From: Lentisphaerota bacterium
Lineage (GTDB): Bacteria; Verrucomicrobiota; Lentisphaeria; Victivallales; Victivallaceae
Direction: 5' to 3'
Assembly (NCBI GenBank): GCA_015061725.1
Contig: SUVX01000007.1
Location: 1 to 64,000 of the forward strand
DNA: 64,000 bases
Part shown: one piece after another, positions 1 to 8,145 of the stretch
How positions within the stretch are numbered: position 1 is the stretch's first letter
Layout of the letters: the number at the start of each line of letters is the position of its first letter
Notes under the pieces: model-generated
The model's database searches: none
What the model was told of the DNA's origin: nothing
Seen by the model: the letters and a program-made list of their open reading frames with translations, nothing else
Program-made: the position numbers and the translations under genes

Positions 1-14
1 AATTGTTATTTTTT

Positions 15-128
15 TCCGGTGTCCATAGCGGAGCTGTCACACACGTTCCCTTCCCGAACACGGTAGTTAAGGGCTCCAGCGGCGATGGTACTGTAAATTT
101 GACTATGGGAGAGTAGCACGGCGCCGGA
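15..128 (+). rRNA. rrf: 5S ribosomal RNA
   Basis: About 114 nt with the 5S layout: the ends TCCGGTG and GCGCCGGA pair, and the conserved internal CCCGAACACGG block and the GGGAGAGTAG segment near the 3' end are present. A strong terminator follows directly. Its position at the window edge suggests the end of an rRNA operon whose 16S and 23S genes lie upstream, outside the window. The ends are estimated from base pairing and may be off by 1-3 nt. Confidence 0.93.
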
Positions 129-138
129 AATTTTTCTT

Positions 139-176
139 ACGGATCAATCATTCGCACTGATTGATCCGTTTTTTTT
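139..176 (+). terminator. Rho-independent terminator of the rRNA operon
   Basis: A perfect 12-bp stem (ACGGATCAATCA at 139-150, its complement at 158-169) closes a 7-nt loop and runs into eight Ts. It starts about 10 nt after the 5S 3' end. Confidence 0.92.
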
Positions 177-229
177 CGCTTTTTTTCAGTAGAAAAAAAG
201 CAGTGAGTTGTATTGATGGCAACGGCGGT

Positions 230-1600
230 ATGCTGTCTGCGGCGGCGTGACGCTTGCATGAGATTTGTCTGACCTGTCTGACTTGTCTGAGCAAAAGGGT
301 GCGCCCGTCTTCGCCCTGACGGGCTACACCGTGGCAAGCCAAGGGATACCCCGAGGGTTTGCGGTGCCGCTGTGGGGGGCTCAGAGTGCAGATTTACCGT
401 TTGGGTGGTTATTGCTCATCGGCGCCCCAACAGCAACTCTCATAATTCTCATAATTCTCATAACTCTCATAAGCGCCGCCCGCAGGGTATAGCAAACCTC
501 AGCGGTTATTCAGAATTTGTGCGCAGATTTACCGCAGGGGTAATGCAACGGGCAGATTTACCGCAGGGGTATGCAAGGCAACTTGATGACTGCGGTGGTG
601 TGCGTGTTGCGGGGGCGTGACGCTTGCATGAGATTTATGGGAACTGTGAGATTTATGAGAGGGGTATGGGTGCGTCACAGTATACCCCGAGGGTTTGCGG
701 TGCCGCAGTGGGGTTTGGCTCAGAGTGCAGATTTACCGCAGGGGAGTGCTTTGCTTGATGGCAACGGTGGTGTGCGTGTCGCGGCGGCGTGACGCTTGCA
801 TGAGATTTATGGGAACTGTGAGATTTATGAGAGGGGTATGGGTGCGTCACGGTATACCCCAAGGGTTTGCGGTGCCGCAGTGTGGAATGGCTCGGGCGAA
901 GATTTACCGTTAGGGTGGTTGTTGCTCATCGGCGCCCCAACAGCAACTCTCATAATTCTCATAATTCTCATAATTCTCATAACTCTCATAAGCGCCGCCC
1001 GCAGGGTATAGCAAACCTCAGCGGTTATTCAGAATTTGTGCGCAGATTTACCGCAAGGGTATGCAACAGGCAGATTTACCGCAGGGTATGCAAGGCAGCT
1101 TGATGGCTGCGGCGGTGTGCGTGTTGCGGCGGCGTGACGCTTGCATGAGATTTATGGGAACTGTGAGATTTATGAGAGGGGTATGGGTGCGTCACGGTAT
1201 ACCCCGTGGGTTTGCTTGCCGCAGTGGGGAATGACTCGGGCGAAGATTTACCGTTTGGGTGGTTATTGCTCATCGGCGCCCCAACAGCAACTCTCATAAT
1301 TCTCATAATTCTCATAACTCTCATAAGCGCCGCCCGCAGGGTATAGCAAACCTCAGCGGTTATTCAGAATTTGTGCGCAGATTTACCGCAGGGTATGCAA
1401 CTGGCAGATTTACTGCAGGGGTATGCAAGGCAGCTTGATGGCTGCGGCGGTATGCGTGTCGCGGCGGCGTGGCGCTTGCATAAGACTTATAAGACTTATA
1501 AGACTTATAAAATGATGATGGGGGCGCCTCGGTATACCCCGTGGGTTTGCATGCCGCAGTCTGGTTTGGCTCGGGGCAAGACTTACCGCTGGGTAAAACT
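230..1600. repeat. Gene-free array of imperfect direct repeats with 9-bp minisatellites
   Basis: About 1.4 kb without a credible gene, built from shuffled, imperfect repeat blocks. One block (around 391-540, 901-1060 and 1245-1390) contains GGCGCCCCAACAG, then an array of TCTCATAAT-type 9-mers (438-473, 948-992, 1292-1327; 4, 5 and 4 units), then GCGCCGCCCGCAGGGTATAG. A second block (about 600-720, 780-900, 1120-1240, with divergent copies at 240-390 and 1440-1590) carries GACGCTTGCATGAG and GTATACCCC. In the divergent copies the central 9-mers differ: GTCTGACCT-type at 267-293 and TAAGACTTA x3 at 1481-1507. GATTTACCG recurs at block boundaries. The short ORFs here only translate the repeats, so none is called. 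Confidence 0.85.
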
Positions 1601-1613
1601 AACAAAAAAAATC

Positions 1614-1643
1614 CGGCGGCGAGACTCGAAGAGTCAGCCGCCG
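1614..1643. repeat. GC-rich hairpin
   Basis: An inverted repeat, CGGCGGC-GA-GACTC and GAGTC-A-GCCGCCG, around a 3-nt loop. No T-tract follows, so it is more likely part of the repeat region than a terminator. Confidence 0.6.
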
Positions 1644-1663
1644 TACCCCCGGGCAAGTTTGTG

Positions 1664-1763
1664 AGGGATTTTTAAGGGACTCTTCCCTTAAACGGTCGGG
1701 CAACGCACCCGACCGCTACGCGCTTTTTTTGCCTAGCTTTTTTTTCTACCGAAAAAAAAGCGG
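1664..1763 (-). repeat. Three-hairpin dispersed element, copy 1 (overlaps the end of the aldo/keto reductase gene)
   Basis: Read on the minus strand this has an A/T hairpin (GCTTTTTTTTC / GAAAAAAAAGC), a GCAAAAAAAGC linker, a GTAGCG block, a GGTCGGG/CCCGACC stem with CGTTG in its loop, and a TAAGGGA/TCCCTTA hairpin ending in AAAAATC. A second copy with the same order lies at 58955-59056. The first hairpin encodes the last residues and stop codon of the neighbouring CDS. It may also act as a terminator. Confidence 0.7.
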
Positions 1764-2989
1764 TTTATACGTTTGTATTCCTGATCGATTTTTTTGAGTT
1801 GCTCAGGAATATTTATTTTCTGGGGACAGGCTTTGACGCATTTACCGCAGGCTACACAGGCGGAGGCTCTGGAATCCTCATCAATCGCACGGTAAGCGCG
1901 ATTGAAAGCGCCCTTGTTTCCGCTGAGTTTCATCTGATTGTAGAGGGCAAAAATCCGGGGAATCGCAACATCCACGGGACAGGGCATGCAGTAGCGGCAA
2001 TCGGTGCAGGGAACAGCAAGTCCTTTGCGGTAAGCAACCAGAGCGGCATCAAGAACTTTGCGGTCATTGGCAGAAAGGGGCACAAAATCTTTAAAAGTGC
2101 TGATGTTATCTTCAAGATGTTCCATACAGGTCATGCCGGAAAGCGTAATCAATACATTGGGCAGGGAGCCCACATAACGGAATGCCCAGGAAGCGGCTGA
2201 TTTGCCGGGAGCGGCATTGTTCAGAATACGGGTCGCAGCAGGATTCAAATTTGCCAGAGCGCCGCCGCGCAGAGGTTCCATTACAATAACCGGAATACCC
2301 TTTTTTGTCAGAATTTCATATTGTTCTTTGGATTGATAAAGAGTCCAGTCAAGATAGTTGAGCTGGATCTGGGCGAAATCCCAGGGATATGCGGAGGCAA
2401 TTTCTTCAAGGACGGCAGGGGTGTCATGGAAAGAAAATCCCAGCTTGCGGATTTTTCCTTCAGCTTTTTTCTTTGCCAGAAACTCGTAGACCTTGAGACG
2501 TTTGGCTTTCTTCCAACCGGAGGCGTTCAGGGCGTGGAGCATGTAAAAATCAAAATATCCGGTTTTGCATTTTTTCAACTGTTCATTAAAAATGCGTTCA
2601 AGGTCGGCGGCAGTTTTCAGATGTCCGACGGGCATTTTACTGGTGAGAAAATAGGATTCACGCGGATATTTTGACAACAGATCACCGGCACAAGTTTCGC
2701 TGCGGCCGCCCAGATAAAAATAGGCAGTATCAAAATAATTGATACCGGCTTTCATGGCGCGGTCAAACATGGCGGCAGTTTTTTCGTAATCAATTTCTGA
2801 ACTGTTTTTTTTGCGGGGCAGACGCATCATTCCGAATCCCAGCATGGGCAGGGAAAGAGAGGAATCTTTGTAGTTTTTGCGCCGGACTTCTCCGGTGGAA
2901 TCCGATTTTTTTCCGGCGGCGGCAAGGCGGCTGACGGGAGCTAAAGCGGCGGCGGTTAAGAGACCTTTGAGAAAATCACGTCTTTTCAA
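1733..2989 (-). CDS. Aldo/keto reductase with C-terminal 4Fe-4S domain, Tat-type leader
   Basis: 418 residues. The N-terminus has a twin-arginine motif (RRDFLKG) and a hydrophobic Ala-rich stretch, so export folded with cofactor is likely. An aldo/keto reductase barrel follows; the usual catalytic residues are visible in GINYFDTAYFY (Asp, Tyr), LTSKMP (Lys) and DFYMLHA (His). The C-terminal third carries two cysteine clusters, CTDCRYCMPCP and CVACGKCVKACP, typical of ferredoxin-type domains in this subgroup. The substrate is unknown. The gene overlaps the upstream polyferredoxin gene by 4 nt, so the two are translationally coupled, and electron supply by that membrane protein is a reasonable inference. 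The last residues (RFFFGRKKS) are encoded by a dispersed repeat element. A cytoplasmic-looking paralogue lies at 31115-32251. Confidence 0.88.
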   Translation of the reverse strand: MKRRDFLKGLLTAAALAPVSRLAAAGKKSDSTGEVRRKNYKDSSLSLPMLGFGMMRLPRKKNSSEIDYEKTAAMFDRAMKAGINYFDTAYFYLGGRSETCAGDLLSKYPRESYFLTSKMPVGHLKTAADLERIFNEQLKKCKTGYFDFYMLHALNASGWKKAKRLKVYEFLAKKKAEGKIRKLGFSFHDTPAVLEEIASAYPWDFAQIQLNYLDWTLYQSKEQYEILTKKGIPVIVMEPLRGGALANLNPAATRILNNAAPGKSAASWAFRYVGSLPNVLITLSGMTCMEHLEDNISTFKDFVPLSANDRKVLDAALVAYRKGLAVPCTDCRYCMPCPVDVAIPRIFALYNQMKLSGNKGAFNRAYRAIDEDSRASACVACGKCVKACPQKINIPEQLKKIDQEYKRINRFFFGRKKS

Positions 2990-4317
2990 TTTTCTTCTCC
3001 TTCTGTTGTATCAGATAAAACTTTTTGGTACTCAATCGGGGAAACGGTCATGGCTTTTTGTGCAGCCGGACAAACTTGCTGACAGGCACCGCAGCCGATA
3101 CAAAGATGTTTCTTGATCGGACGGGGCGTGGTATTTTTACGGAGTGTAATGGCTCCGGTTGGACAAACTTTGCCGCAACGCCCGCACTTTTCGCCGTCCT
3201 GAAAGGCGATGCAGTTGCGCGGATCAAATTTCGCCTCTGCAATTTTCATACGGCGTTTTACCGGCAGGGCAAGCGGCGTAATGGCACCGGTGGGACAGAC
3301 ATTTCCGCAACGGTTGCAGTTGTAAAGACAGGAGCCCTGCTCCAAGTCAAGTTCAACCGCCCCCATGCCGTATGGAGAGGGTACAATTATGTCTGTCGGA
3401 CAGTTGACGACACAGAGCATACATGCCGTACATTTATTGGCAAATACAGCAGGATTTCCGGCTCCGGGAGGCAGAATTTTCAATTTACGTCCGACTTTGA
3501 GCAGACCTGATTTTGCAAAAATGAATCCTGCTGTCAGTCCGGCGATAAAGGAACCGGCGGAAATCAGAAAACGGCGACGCTCGGAAGATTGGATTTTTTC
3601 AGGCTTCCCGGGAGAAAATGAAATACATTCTTTCGGACACGCACTCATACATGCCATACAGCGGATACAGCGGGCGTTGTCAATCGTGTTTTCTTTGATA
3701 TCAATACATCCGGCGGGACAGACTGTAACGCATTTTCCGCAATGGACGCAATCTGCGGAAATTTTTAAACGGAATATACCGAAACGGGAAAATACGCCGA
3801 GTATTGTTCCGACAGGGCAAAGTGCCGTACAGAAAATCCGTTGTTTCCAAACGGCAAGCACGATAATCAGAAACAAAACAATTGCACCGCTCAGAGTAAA
3901 CGACGCCAATACTCTGCCGGCATTGGAATAGGGGGCGAGCAGAAAAAAGCCCAGATTGGACCCTCCGGCGAAAAGTCCGGCAATGATCCCGGCGATGAGA
4001 TAACGCAGAAGAAATAAATTTTTTCTGACTTTACCTTTGCGTCGGGAAAGCAGAATAAAAACATCCTGTATGATCCCGAACGGGCAGCAGAAAGAGCAGT
4101 AAAATCTCCCGAAAGTGACTGTTATGCCAAGTAGGAGCGCCAGCATGATTGCCGCACTTGCCGAGAGACCGGCAAGGCGCATGACGAGGGATTCCGCCTG
4201 GAATTTGAATAAAAAAGACAAACTCAATGCCAGTCCCCAAAAGACAAGCAGAGAAAGTGCAAAAAATAATCCGGCAGCGATGACCCTTATTATGACTGCA
4301 TATTTTTTCAACTTCAC
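2986..4317 (-). CDS. NapH-NapG-like fused membrane polyferredoxin
   Basis: 443 residues, GTG start. The N-terminal half has several membrane helices with CSFCCPFG (74-81) and CTALCPVG (163-170), as in NapH/MauN/FixG-type proteins, followed by two 4Fe-4S clusters (CVHCGKCVTVCP, CIRCMACMSACP). At 247-250 an internal RRRF precedes a second hydrophobic segment, then ILPPGAGNP and four more ferredoxin-like cysteine clusters. That second half resembles NapG, which in other bacteria is a separate Tat-exported protein. I infer a natural NapH-NapG fusion that passes quinol electrons across the membrane. No napA or napB is nearby, so nitrate reduction is not implied. The downstream Tat-type Fe-S aldo/keto reductase is the likely partner. 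Confidence 0.82.
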   Translation of the reverse strand: MKLKKYAVIIRVIAAGLFFALSLLVFWGLALSLSFLFKFQAESLVMRLAGLSASAAIMLALLLGITVTFGRFYCSFCCPFGIIQDVFILLSRRKGKVRKNLFLLRYLIAGIIAGLFAGGSNLGFFLLAPYSNAGRVLASFTLSGAIVLFLIIVLAVWKQRIFCTALCPVGTILGVFSRFGIFRLKISADCVHCGKCVTVCPAGCIDIKENTIDNARCIRCMACMSACPKECISFSPGKPEKIQSSERRRFLISAGSFIAGLTAGFIFAKSGLLKVGRKLKILPPGAGNPAVFANKCTACMLCVVNCPTDIIVPSPYGMGAVELDLEQGSCLYNCNRCGNVCPTGAITPLALPVKRRMKIAEAKFDPRNCIAFQDGEKCGRCGKVCPTGAITLRKNTTPRPIKKHLCIGCGACQQVCPAAQKAMTVSPIEYQKVLSDTTEGEEN

Positions 4318-4328
4318 AGAAAAACCTT

Positions 4329-5996
4329 TCAGTAAATGCCTGTATTGTTATCTGTTATAACGTTTTTTACCTGCTTGAATATTGTACAACCTGAAGATTT
4401 TTTTGCAAAAGAATACACTTTTTGCGGCGGCGGATCAAAGGGATAGGCATTGTTGTACTCAAAAGAATTACCGTCTATGCAAACTTCTTCAGCAGAAAAA
4501 ACTGCAATTTGCGGACGTTTCTGAGAGATGAAAACATTGTTTCTTACAATGATTTCCCCATGATAATAAAAATTTCTGCGGCAACGGCTTATGTCCGGGT
4601 AAACAGATACCGTTTCTCGCGTGGAGCTGAAACGCTGGTAACAGCAGTTGTCAAAGCAGTTGTTTTCAATGATCGCGTACCTGACCGGACCGGTTTCGTA
4701 CCATGCCGTACAGTCTCCGGCAATGAAAACGGCGGCTCCGGTGGTGTGAAAAGTGCAATTGCGGACAATCAGACTTTCCAAACCTGAGGCAAGAACGCCC
4801 CTGCCTCTTAACGTGGAGAAAGTGCAATTTTCCACTTCAAGAACAGCTTGTCCCGGTGCCAGAACCCTGACGCAGTCGCCCGGAGTCCATTGACGGGGGA
4901 GAGGTTCTGCCAATTCAATGAGAGTTTGATTTTCGTCAAGCTGTTTGACATGTGCTACCGCAACTTCTGCATAAGCAAATCCGGTTGCCGATTTGACGAA
5001 CTCCAGAGTATCTCCGGGACGCGCTCCTGGAAAACCCGCTTGCTGGAAGTGCCCTGTCCCCAACAGAACATGCCGTTTATCCTTCCCCGCTGAGGTCGGA
5101 CGGTAAATGCCGTGGACATTCAGAGAATCATCAAGCGTCCCCGCACATTCGCAGTTGCTGACACGCAGATTTCCCCGGCATTCAACCATGTGCATTGCGT
5201 CATCCGAAGCTGAAACGCTCCGTCCGCGCGGAATGACTTTTACTTGATCAAAAGTAACATCCGAGCAGAATTGGGCAAGCAGTCCCATGCCGGCGGCGTG
5301 GTGAATGACCACATCCCTGACAGTAATTTTTGAACAATCCGAAAGGACGATTCCGGGACAGAGGCGTTCTTCATGTTTGATCAGAACGTTTCCGGCAGGA
5401 AGTTCACAGGGAATACTTACGAGTCCGTCTTTGAATTGAAGATCTTTATTTTTGACGACGGTCACATTTGCATCCCAGGGCATTTCACCCTTCCGGGGGA
5501 GATACGGGCGGATGTGCAGTTCTCCGGAAAGATTGTCAAATTTGTCGCCGCAGAAATGGATTTTTCCATCTGAAAAACTGTGTTTACCCTGAATTTTCAA
5601 GTAACTGACACCATTTCCGGAATCTGTTATGCAACCGTCTGAAACAAAGGAATCTTCAAAATCAATGGTAAATCCTTCAAGTTGCAGATTGTTACAGTTT
5701 TCCGCAACGACCGGAGAGATCCTGCCATGAAAAAAGAGTTCCGTGTTTTTTCCCCGGATGGTCATATTTTTCAAGCCGTCCAGATGAAGCGCAACAGTTT
5801 TGATGCCCTTGTCGTTGTTGGAAAAATACAAAAACTTTTCCGTGCAGTCTTCCGGAAAAAATTCATATTTCCCGGGATGAAAACAAATTTCATCCGCCCC
5901 GTATTCAATCGCCTGTTTCAACGCCTTCTGCCAGTTTAAGACAGCGTTTTCCCCGGGCGCAGGAAGTTCTACATAAATACACACGTTCAACCTCAT
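4329..5996 (-). CDS. Parallel beta-helix glycosidase, GH110-like (alpha-1,3-galactosidase)
   Basis: 555 residues. The sequence has beta-helix character and segments I recognise from GH110: the FSNNDKGIKT stretch, FHGRISPVV followed by a NITLKNF-like turn (NLQLEGFTIDFE), and a TLDDSLNVHG segment where GH110 enzymes carry DD-x-x-NVHG. Members of this family remove terminal alpha-1,3-galactose, for example from blood-group B-type or linear host glycans. No signal peptide is visible, so the enzyme may be cytoplasmic, unlike many GH110 enzymes. It is the first gene of a minus-strand operon with the polyferredoxin and aldo/keto reductase (11-nt gap). Another beta-helix hydrolase family remains possible. 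Confidence 0.72.
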   Translation of the reverse strand: MRLNVCIYVELPAPGENAVLNWQKALKQAIEYGADEICFHPGKYEFFPEDCTEKFLYFSNNDKGIKTVALHLDGLKNMTIRGKNTELFFHGRISPVVAENCNNLQLEGFTIDFEDSFVSDGCITDSGNGVSYLKIQGKHSFSDGKIHFCGDKFDNLSGELHIRPYLPRKGEMPWDANVTVVKNKDLQFKDGLVSIPCELPAGNVLIKHEERLCPGIVLSDCSKITVRDVVIHHAAGMGLLAQFCSDVTFDQVKVIPRGRSVSASDDAMHMVECRGNLRVSNCECAGTLDDSLNVHGIYRPTSAGKDKRHVLLGTGHFQQAGFPGARPGDTLEFVKSATGFAYAEVAVAHVKQLDENQTLIELAEPLPRQWTPGDCVRVLAPGQAVLEVENCTFSTLRGRGVLASGLESLIVRNCTFHTTGAAVFIAGDCTAWYETGPVRYAIIENNCFDNCCYQRFSSTRETVSVYPDISRCRRNFYYHGEIIVRNNVFISQKRPQIAVFSAEEVCIDGNSFEYNNAYPFDPPPQKVYSFAKKSSGCTIFKQVKNVITDNNTGIY

Positions 5997-6022
5997 TCAA
6001 TTTTTATCCTGATTTAAAAAAG

Positions 6023-6051
6023 AATATACATGAAGCGGCAGTGTTTTTCAA
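6023..6051 (-). promoter_or_regulatory. Sigma-70-type promoter of the GH110/polyferredoxin/reductase operon
   Basis: On the minus strand: TTGAAA (6051-6046), a 17-nt spacer and TATATT (6028-6023), about 27 nt upstream of the GH110 start codon. Confidence 0.7.
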
Positions 6052-6113
6052 GTGGAAAACTTTTGTGATTACCGTTTGGAACAGGCAAATCGTTTTTTTT
6101 GAAATGATTTAAC

Positions 6114-6141
6114 TTGAAAACGGCGCAGTTGGCAGTATAGT
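6114..6141 (+). promoter_or_regulatory. Promoter for the lipoprotein genes
   Basis: TTGAAA, a 16-nt spacer, then TATAGT, about 44 nt upstream of the first lipoprotein start. It lies back to back with the minus-strand promoter at 6023-6051. Confidence 0.6.
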
Positions 6142-6184
6142 AAAATAGTGTATTTTTTGTATAAAGTGAAAGAATGAAGGCAAA

Positions 6185-6751
6185 ATGAACAAAAAATTTT
6201 TTATGTCAGGTATTCTGGTCTTCCTGACCGCATTGACAGGTTGTATCGGTTCAAGCAGTGAAACGCGCTTTTTTACTCTCGGCGGCAATGGAATTCTGCA
6301 GGATTTGCCCTGCCGGGTGACGGTTTCACGGATTCGTAATCTTTCGGGGGCTGACAGGAGATTTCTTTACCGCTGTCAGAATAACCGTATGCAGAATGAT
6401 GAGTTCAGCCGCTGGCTTCTTGATCCTGAACTTCTGTTGGAACGTTTGCTGCGCAGCAAGCTGAACGGAACCGGGCATGAAGAAGTCCGTGTCCGTTGCG
6501 TGATAACAGCTTTTGAAATTGATACCACCCGGAATACTGCCGTGCTTGCCGGGGATTTTACGCTGTATTGCGGCGAAAATATCCTGACGTTCCGCGCGCT
6601 GGAGGAACGGAAATTTTCTGCTGAATCCGGAGATTTTTCCGTCGCGGCGGCAGAGGCTATGAACAAGTGTGCCTCTGCGCTGGCCGGAACGCTCCGGGAA
6701 AAAGTCCTGCTGTTGTATAAACAATCGCAGGCGGGAAAAACAAAGCTGTAA
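6185..6751 (+). CDS. PqiC/YmbA-like ABC transport auxiliary lipoprotein
   Basis: 188 residues. It has a lipoprotein signal peptide ending in LTGC (Cys about residue 20). The segments RFFTL, RVTVSRI, then YRCQNNRMQNDEFSRWLLDP and the LLERLL helix match the pattern of PqiC/YmbA-type outer-membrane lipoproteins (R-Y-x-L start, N-R-x-x-x-x-E-F-x-R-W core). These accompany MlaD/PqiB-type lipid transport proteins that span the periplasm. No MlaE, MlaD or PqiA/B gene is in the window, so the partners must be encoded elsewhere. A second lipoprotein gene follows after 20 nt. Confidence 0.72.
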   Translation: MNKKFFMSGILVFLTALTGCIGSSSETRFFTLGGNGILQDLPCRVTVSRIRNLSGADRRFLYRCQNNRMQNDEFSRWLLDPELLLERLLRSKLNGTGHEEVRVRCVITAFEIDTTRNTAVLAGDFTLYCGENILTFRALEERKFSAESGDFSVAAAEAMNKCASALAGTLREKVLLLYKQSQAGKTKL

Positions 6752-6771
6752 ATTATCGGAGAGTTTGGGTT

Positions 6772-7206
6772 ATGAAAAAAAGTCTGTTTCTGTTGTGCTT
6801 TTTGCTGTTGTGCTCCGGATGTACAACTTCAGTCTGCCGGCATTACAAAGTTGCACCTGAAAGCCTGAGCAGTTCCGGACGAATTGCCGTTGCCGGAATC
6901 CGCGGGCAGAATACCGGATGTTATCTCTTTAACTTTATTCCCGTCTGGAGTGGAAAACCGCACCGTCCCAATGAAAAAAAGTGGTCCATGTGGCGCGATT
7001 ATGTCCGCAAGCGGGATATCCGGAAAATGTTTGCTGTCCGTGCCAGGCAGCTTGGTGCTGATGATATTGAGGATTTTTCCGTCACAGAGGAAAGCAGCGG
7101 CTTATGGTCTCTCGGGATCATTTGGACCAGAACGATTTCCGGACAATGCGTTGCTGTAAAAAATCCTTCAGAAAAGAAAAAAAACGGTAATATACCGACG
7201 GAATAA
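6772..7206 (+). CDS. Small lipoprotein of unknown function
   Basis: 144 residues with a short signal peptide and an LCSGC lipobox (Cys about residue 17). The mature part is basic (WRDYVRKRDIRK) and ends in a Lys-rich, probably disordered tail (SEKKKNGN). I do not recognise the family. The 20-nt gap to the PqiC-like gene suggests co-transcription. It is followed by about 150 nt holding the tpiA promoter. Confidence 0.65.
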   Translation: MKKSLFLLCFLLLCSGCTTSVCRHYKVAPESLSSSGRIAVAGIRGQNTGCYLFNFIPVWSGKPHRPNEKKWSMWRDYVRKRDIRKMFAVRARQLGADDIEDFSVTEESSGLWSLGIIWTRTISGQCVAVKNPSEKKKNGNIPTE

Positions 7207-7249
7207 GATAAAAATTTCACTCTTTTATAATATTGTTCAGATAATCCGC

Positions 7250-7278
7250 TTGCAAAAAAAGCTTCTGTGTGCTATTTT
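7250..7278 (+). promoter_or_regulatory. Promoter for tpiA-secG
   Basis: TTGCAA, a 17-nt spacer and TATTTT, 75 nt upstream of the tpiA start. With short gaps downstream it could also drive the pilus-like genes. Confidence 0.55.
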
Positions 7279-7353
7279 GTAGGCGGACATTTGTCTAATT
7301 GTAAAAAAGGATCATTGTGTCTACATACATAAAACATAAAGTGAGGATAGAAA

Positions 7354-8115
7354 ATGAGTCGTAAAATTATTGTTGCCGGAAACTGGAAAATGAACAAGAA
7401 TGCCGCCGAAGGCCGCGCCCTGGTTGAGGCTCTTAAAAACGGTATTGCCGGTTTGGAAGCTGCTGAAATCGTCGTTTGCCCTCCGTTCACTACAATCGGC
7501 AGCGTTGTTGAAGCCGCTGAAGGCAGCCCGATCGGCGTGGGTGCTCAGAATATCCACTGGGAAGCCAACGGCGCTTTCACCGGTGAAATTTCCGCCGATA
7601 TGCTGAAAACTTCCGGTGTTCAGTATGTCATTATCGGACACAGCGAACGCAGACAGTACTTCGGTGAAACTGATGAGACCGTCAATAAGCGTCTGGTCGC
7701 TGCCCTGGCAGCCGGATTCACCCCCATCGTCTGCGTCGGTGAACTCCTTGAAGAACGTGAAGGCGGTAAGACTGAGGCTGTCCTTGCTCAGCAGATCCGT
7801 GTCGGTTTTGCCGGAATCAGCGCTGAAGACGCTGCGAAAATCGTTGTCGCTTACGAACCCGTCTGGGCTATCGGAACCGGAAAAACTGCCACCCCCGATA
7901 TGGCTCAGCAGGCTCATGCATTCATCCGCGGTGAACTGCGCGCTCTCTTCGGTAATGTTGCCGATGATATGCGTATTCAGTACGGCGGCAGCATGAAAGC
8001 CTCCAATGCCCGCGAGCTGGTCGCTCAGCCCGATATTGACGGTGGTTTGATCGGTGGTGCTGCTCTCAAGGCTGATGATTTTATCGCTTTGATCCGTGAA
8101 GCTCTGGCTCTCTGA
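7354..8115 (+). CDS. tpiA: Triosephosphate isomerase
   Basis: 253 residues, the usual length for the family. It interconverts dihydroxyacetone phosphate and glyceraldehyde 3-phosphate in glycolysis and gluconeogenesis, in the cytoplasm. All hallmarks are visible: GNWKMNKN with the catalytic Lys near residue 13, VIIGHSERR with the catalytic His, AYEPVWAIGTGKTA with the catalytic Glu and flexible loop, and YGGSMK / GGLIGGAAL phosphate-binding turns near the C-terminus. A good AGGA-type site precedes the ATG. secG follows after 30 nt, a tpiA-secG order seen in many bacteria. A 351-residue antisense ORF over this gene is a composition artefact. Confidence 0.98.
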   Translation: MSRKIIVAGNWKMNKNAAEGRALVEALKNGIAGLEAAEIVVCPPFTTIGSVVEAAEGSPIGVGAQNIHWEANGAFTGEISADMLKTSGVQYVIIGHSERRQYFGETDETVNKRLVAALAAGFTPIVCVGELLEEREGGKTEAVLAQQIRVGFAGISAEDAAKIVVAYEPVWAIGTGKTATPDMAQQAHAFIRGELRALFGNVADDMRIQYGGSMKASNARELVAQPDIDGGLIGGAALKADDFIALIREALAL

Positions 8116-8145
8116 AAAAACATTCCTGCAACAGGAGAATAAAAA

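Noticed and set aside
230-1600. Possible CRISPR array
   Set aside because: Repeat blocks are imperfect and of unequal length, the intervals are themselves repeated rather than unique, and no cas gene is in the window.
2986-4317. Periplasmic nitrate reductase locus
   Set aside because: The protein resembles NapH and NapG but no napA, napB or napD is nearby; the neighbour is an aldo/keto reductase.
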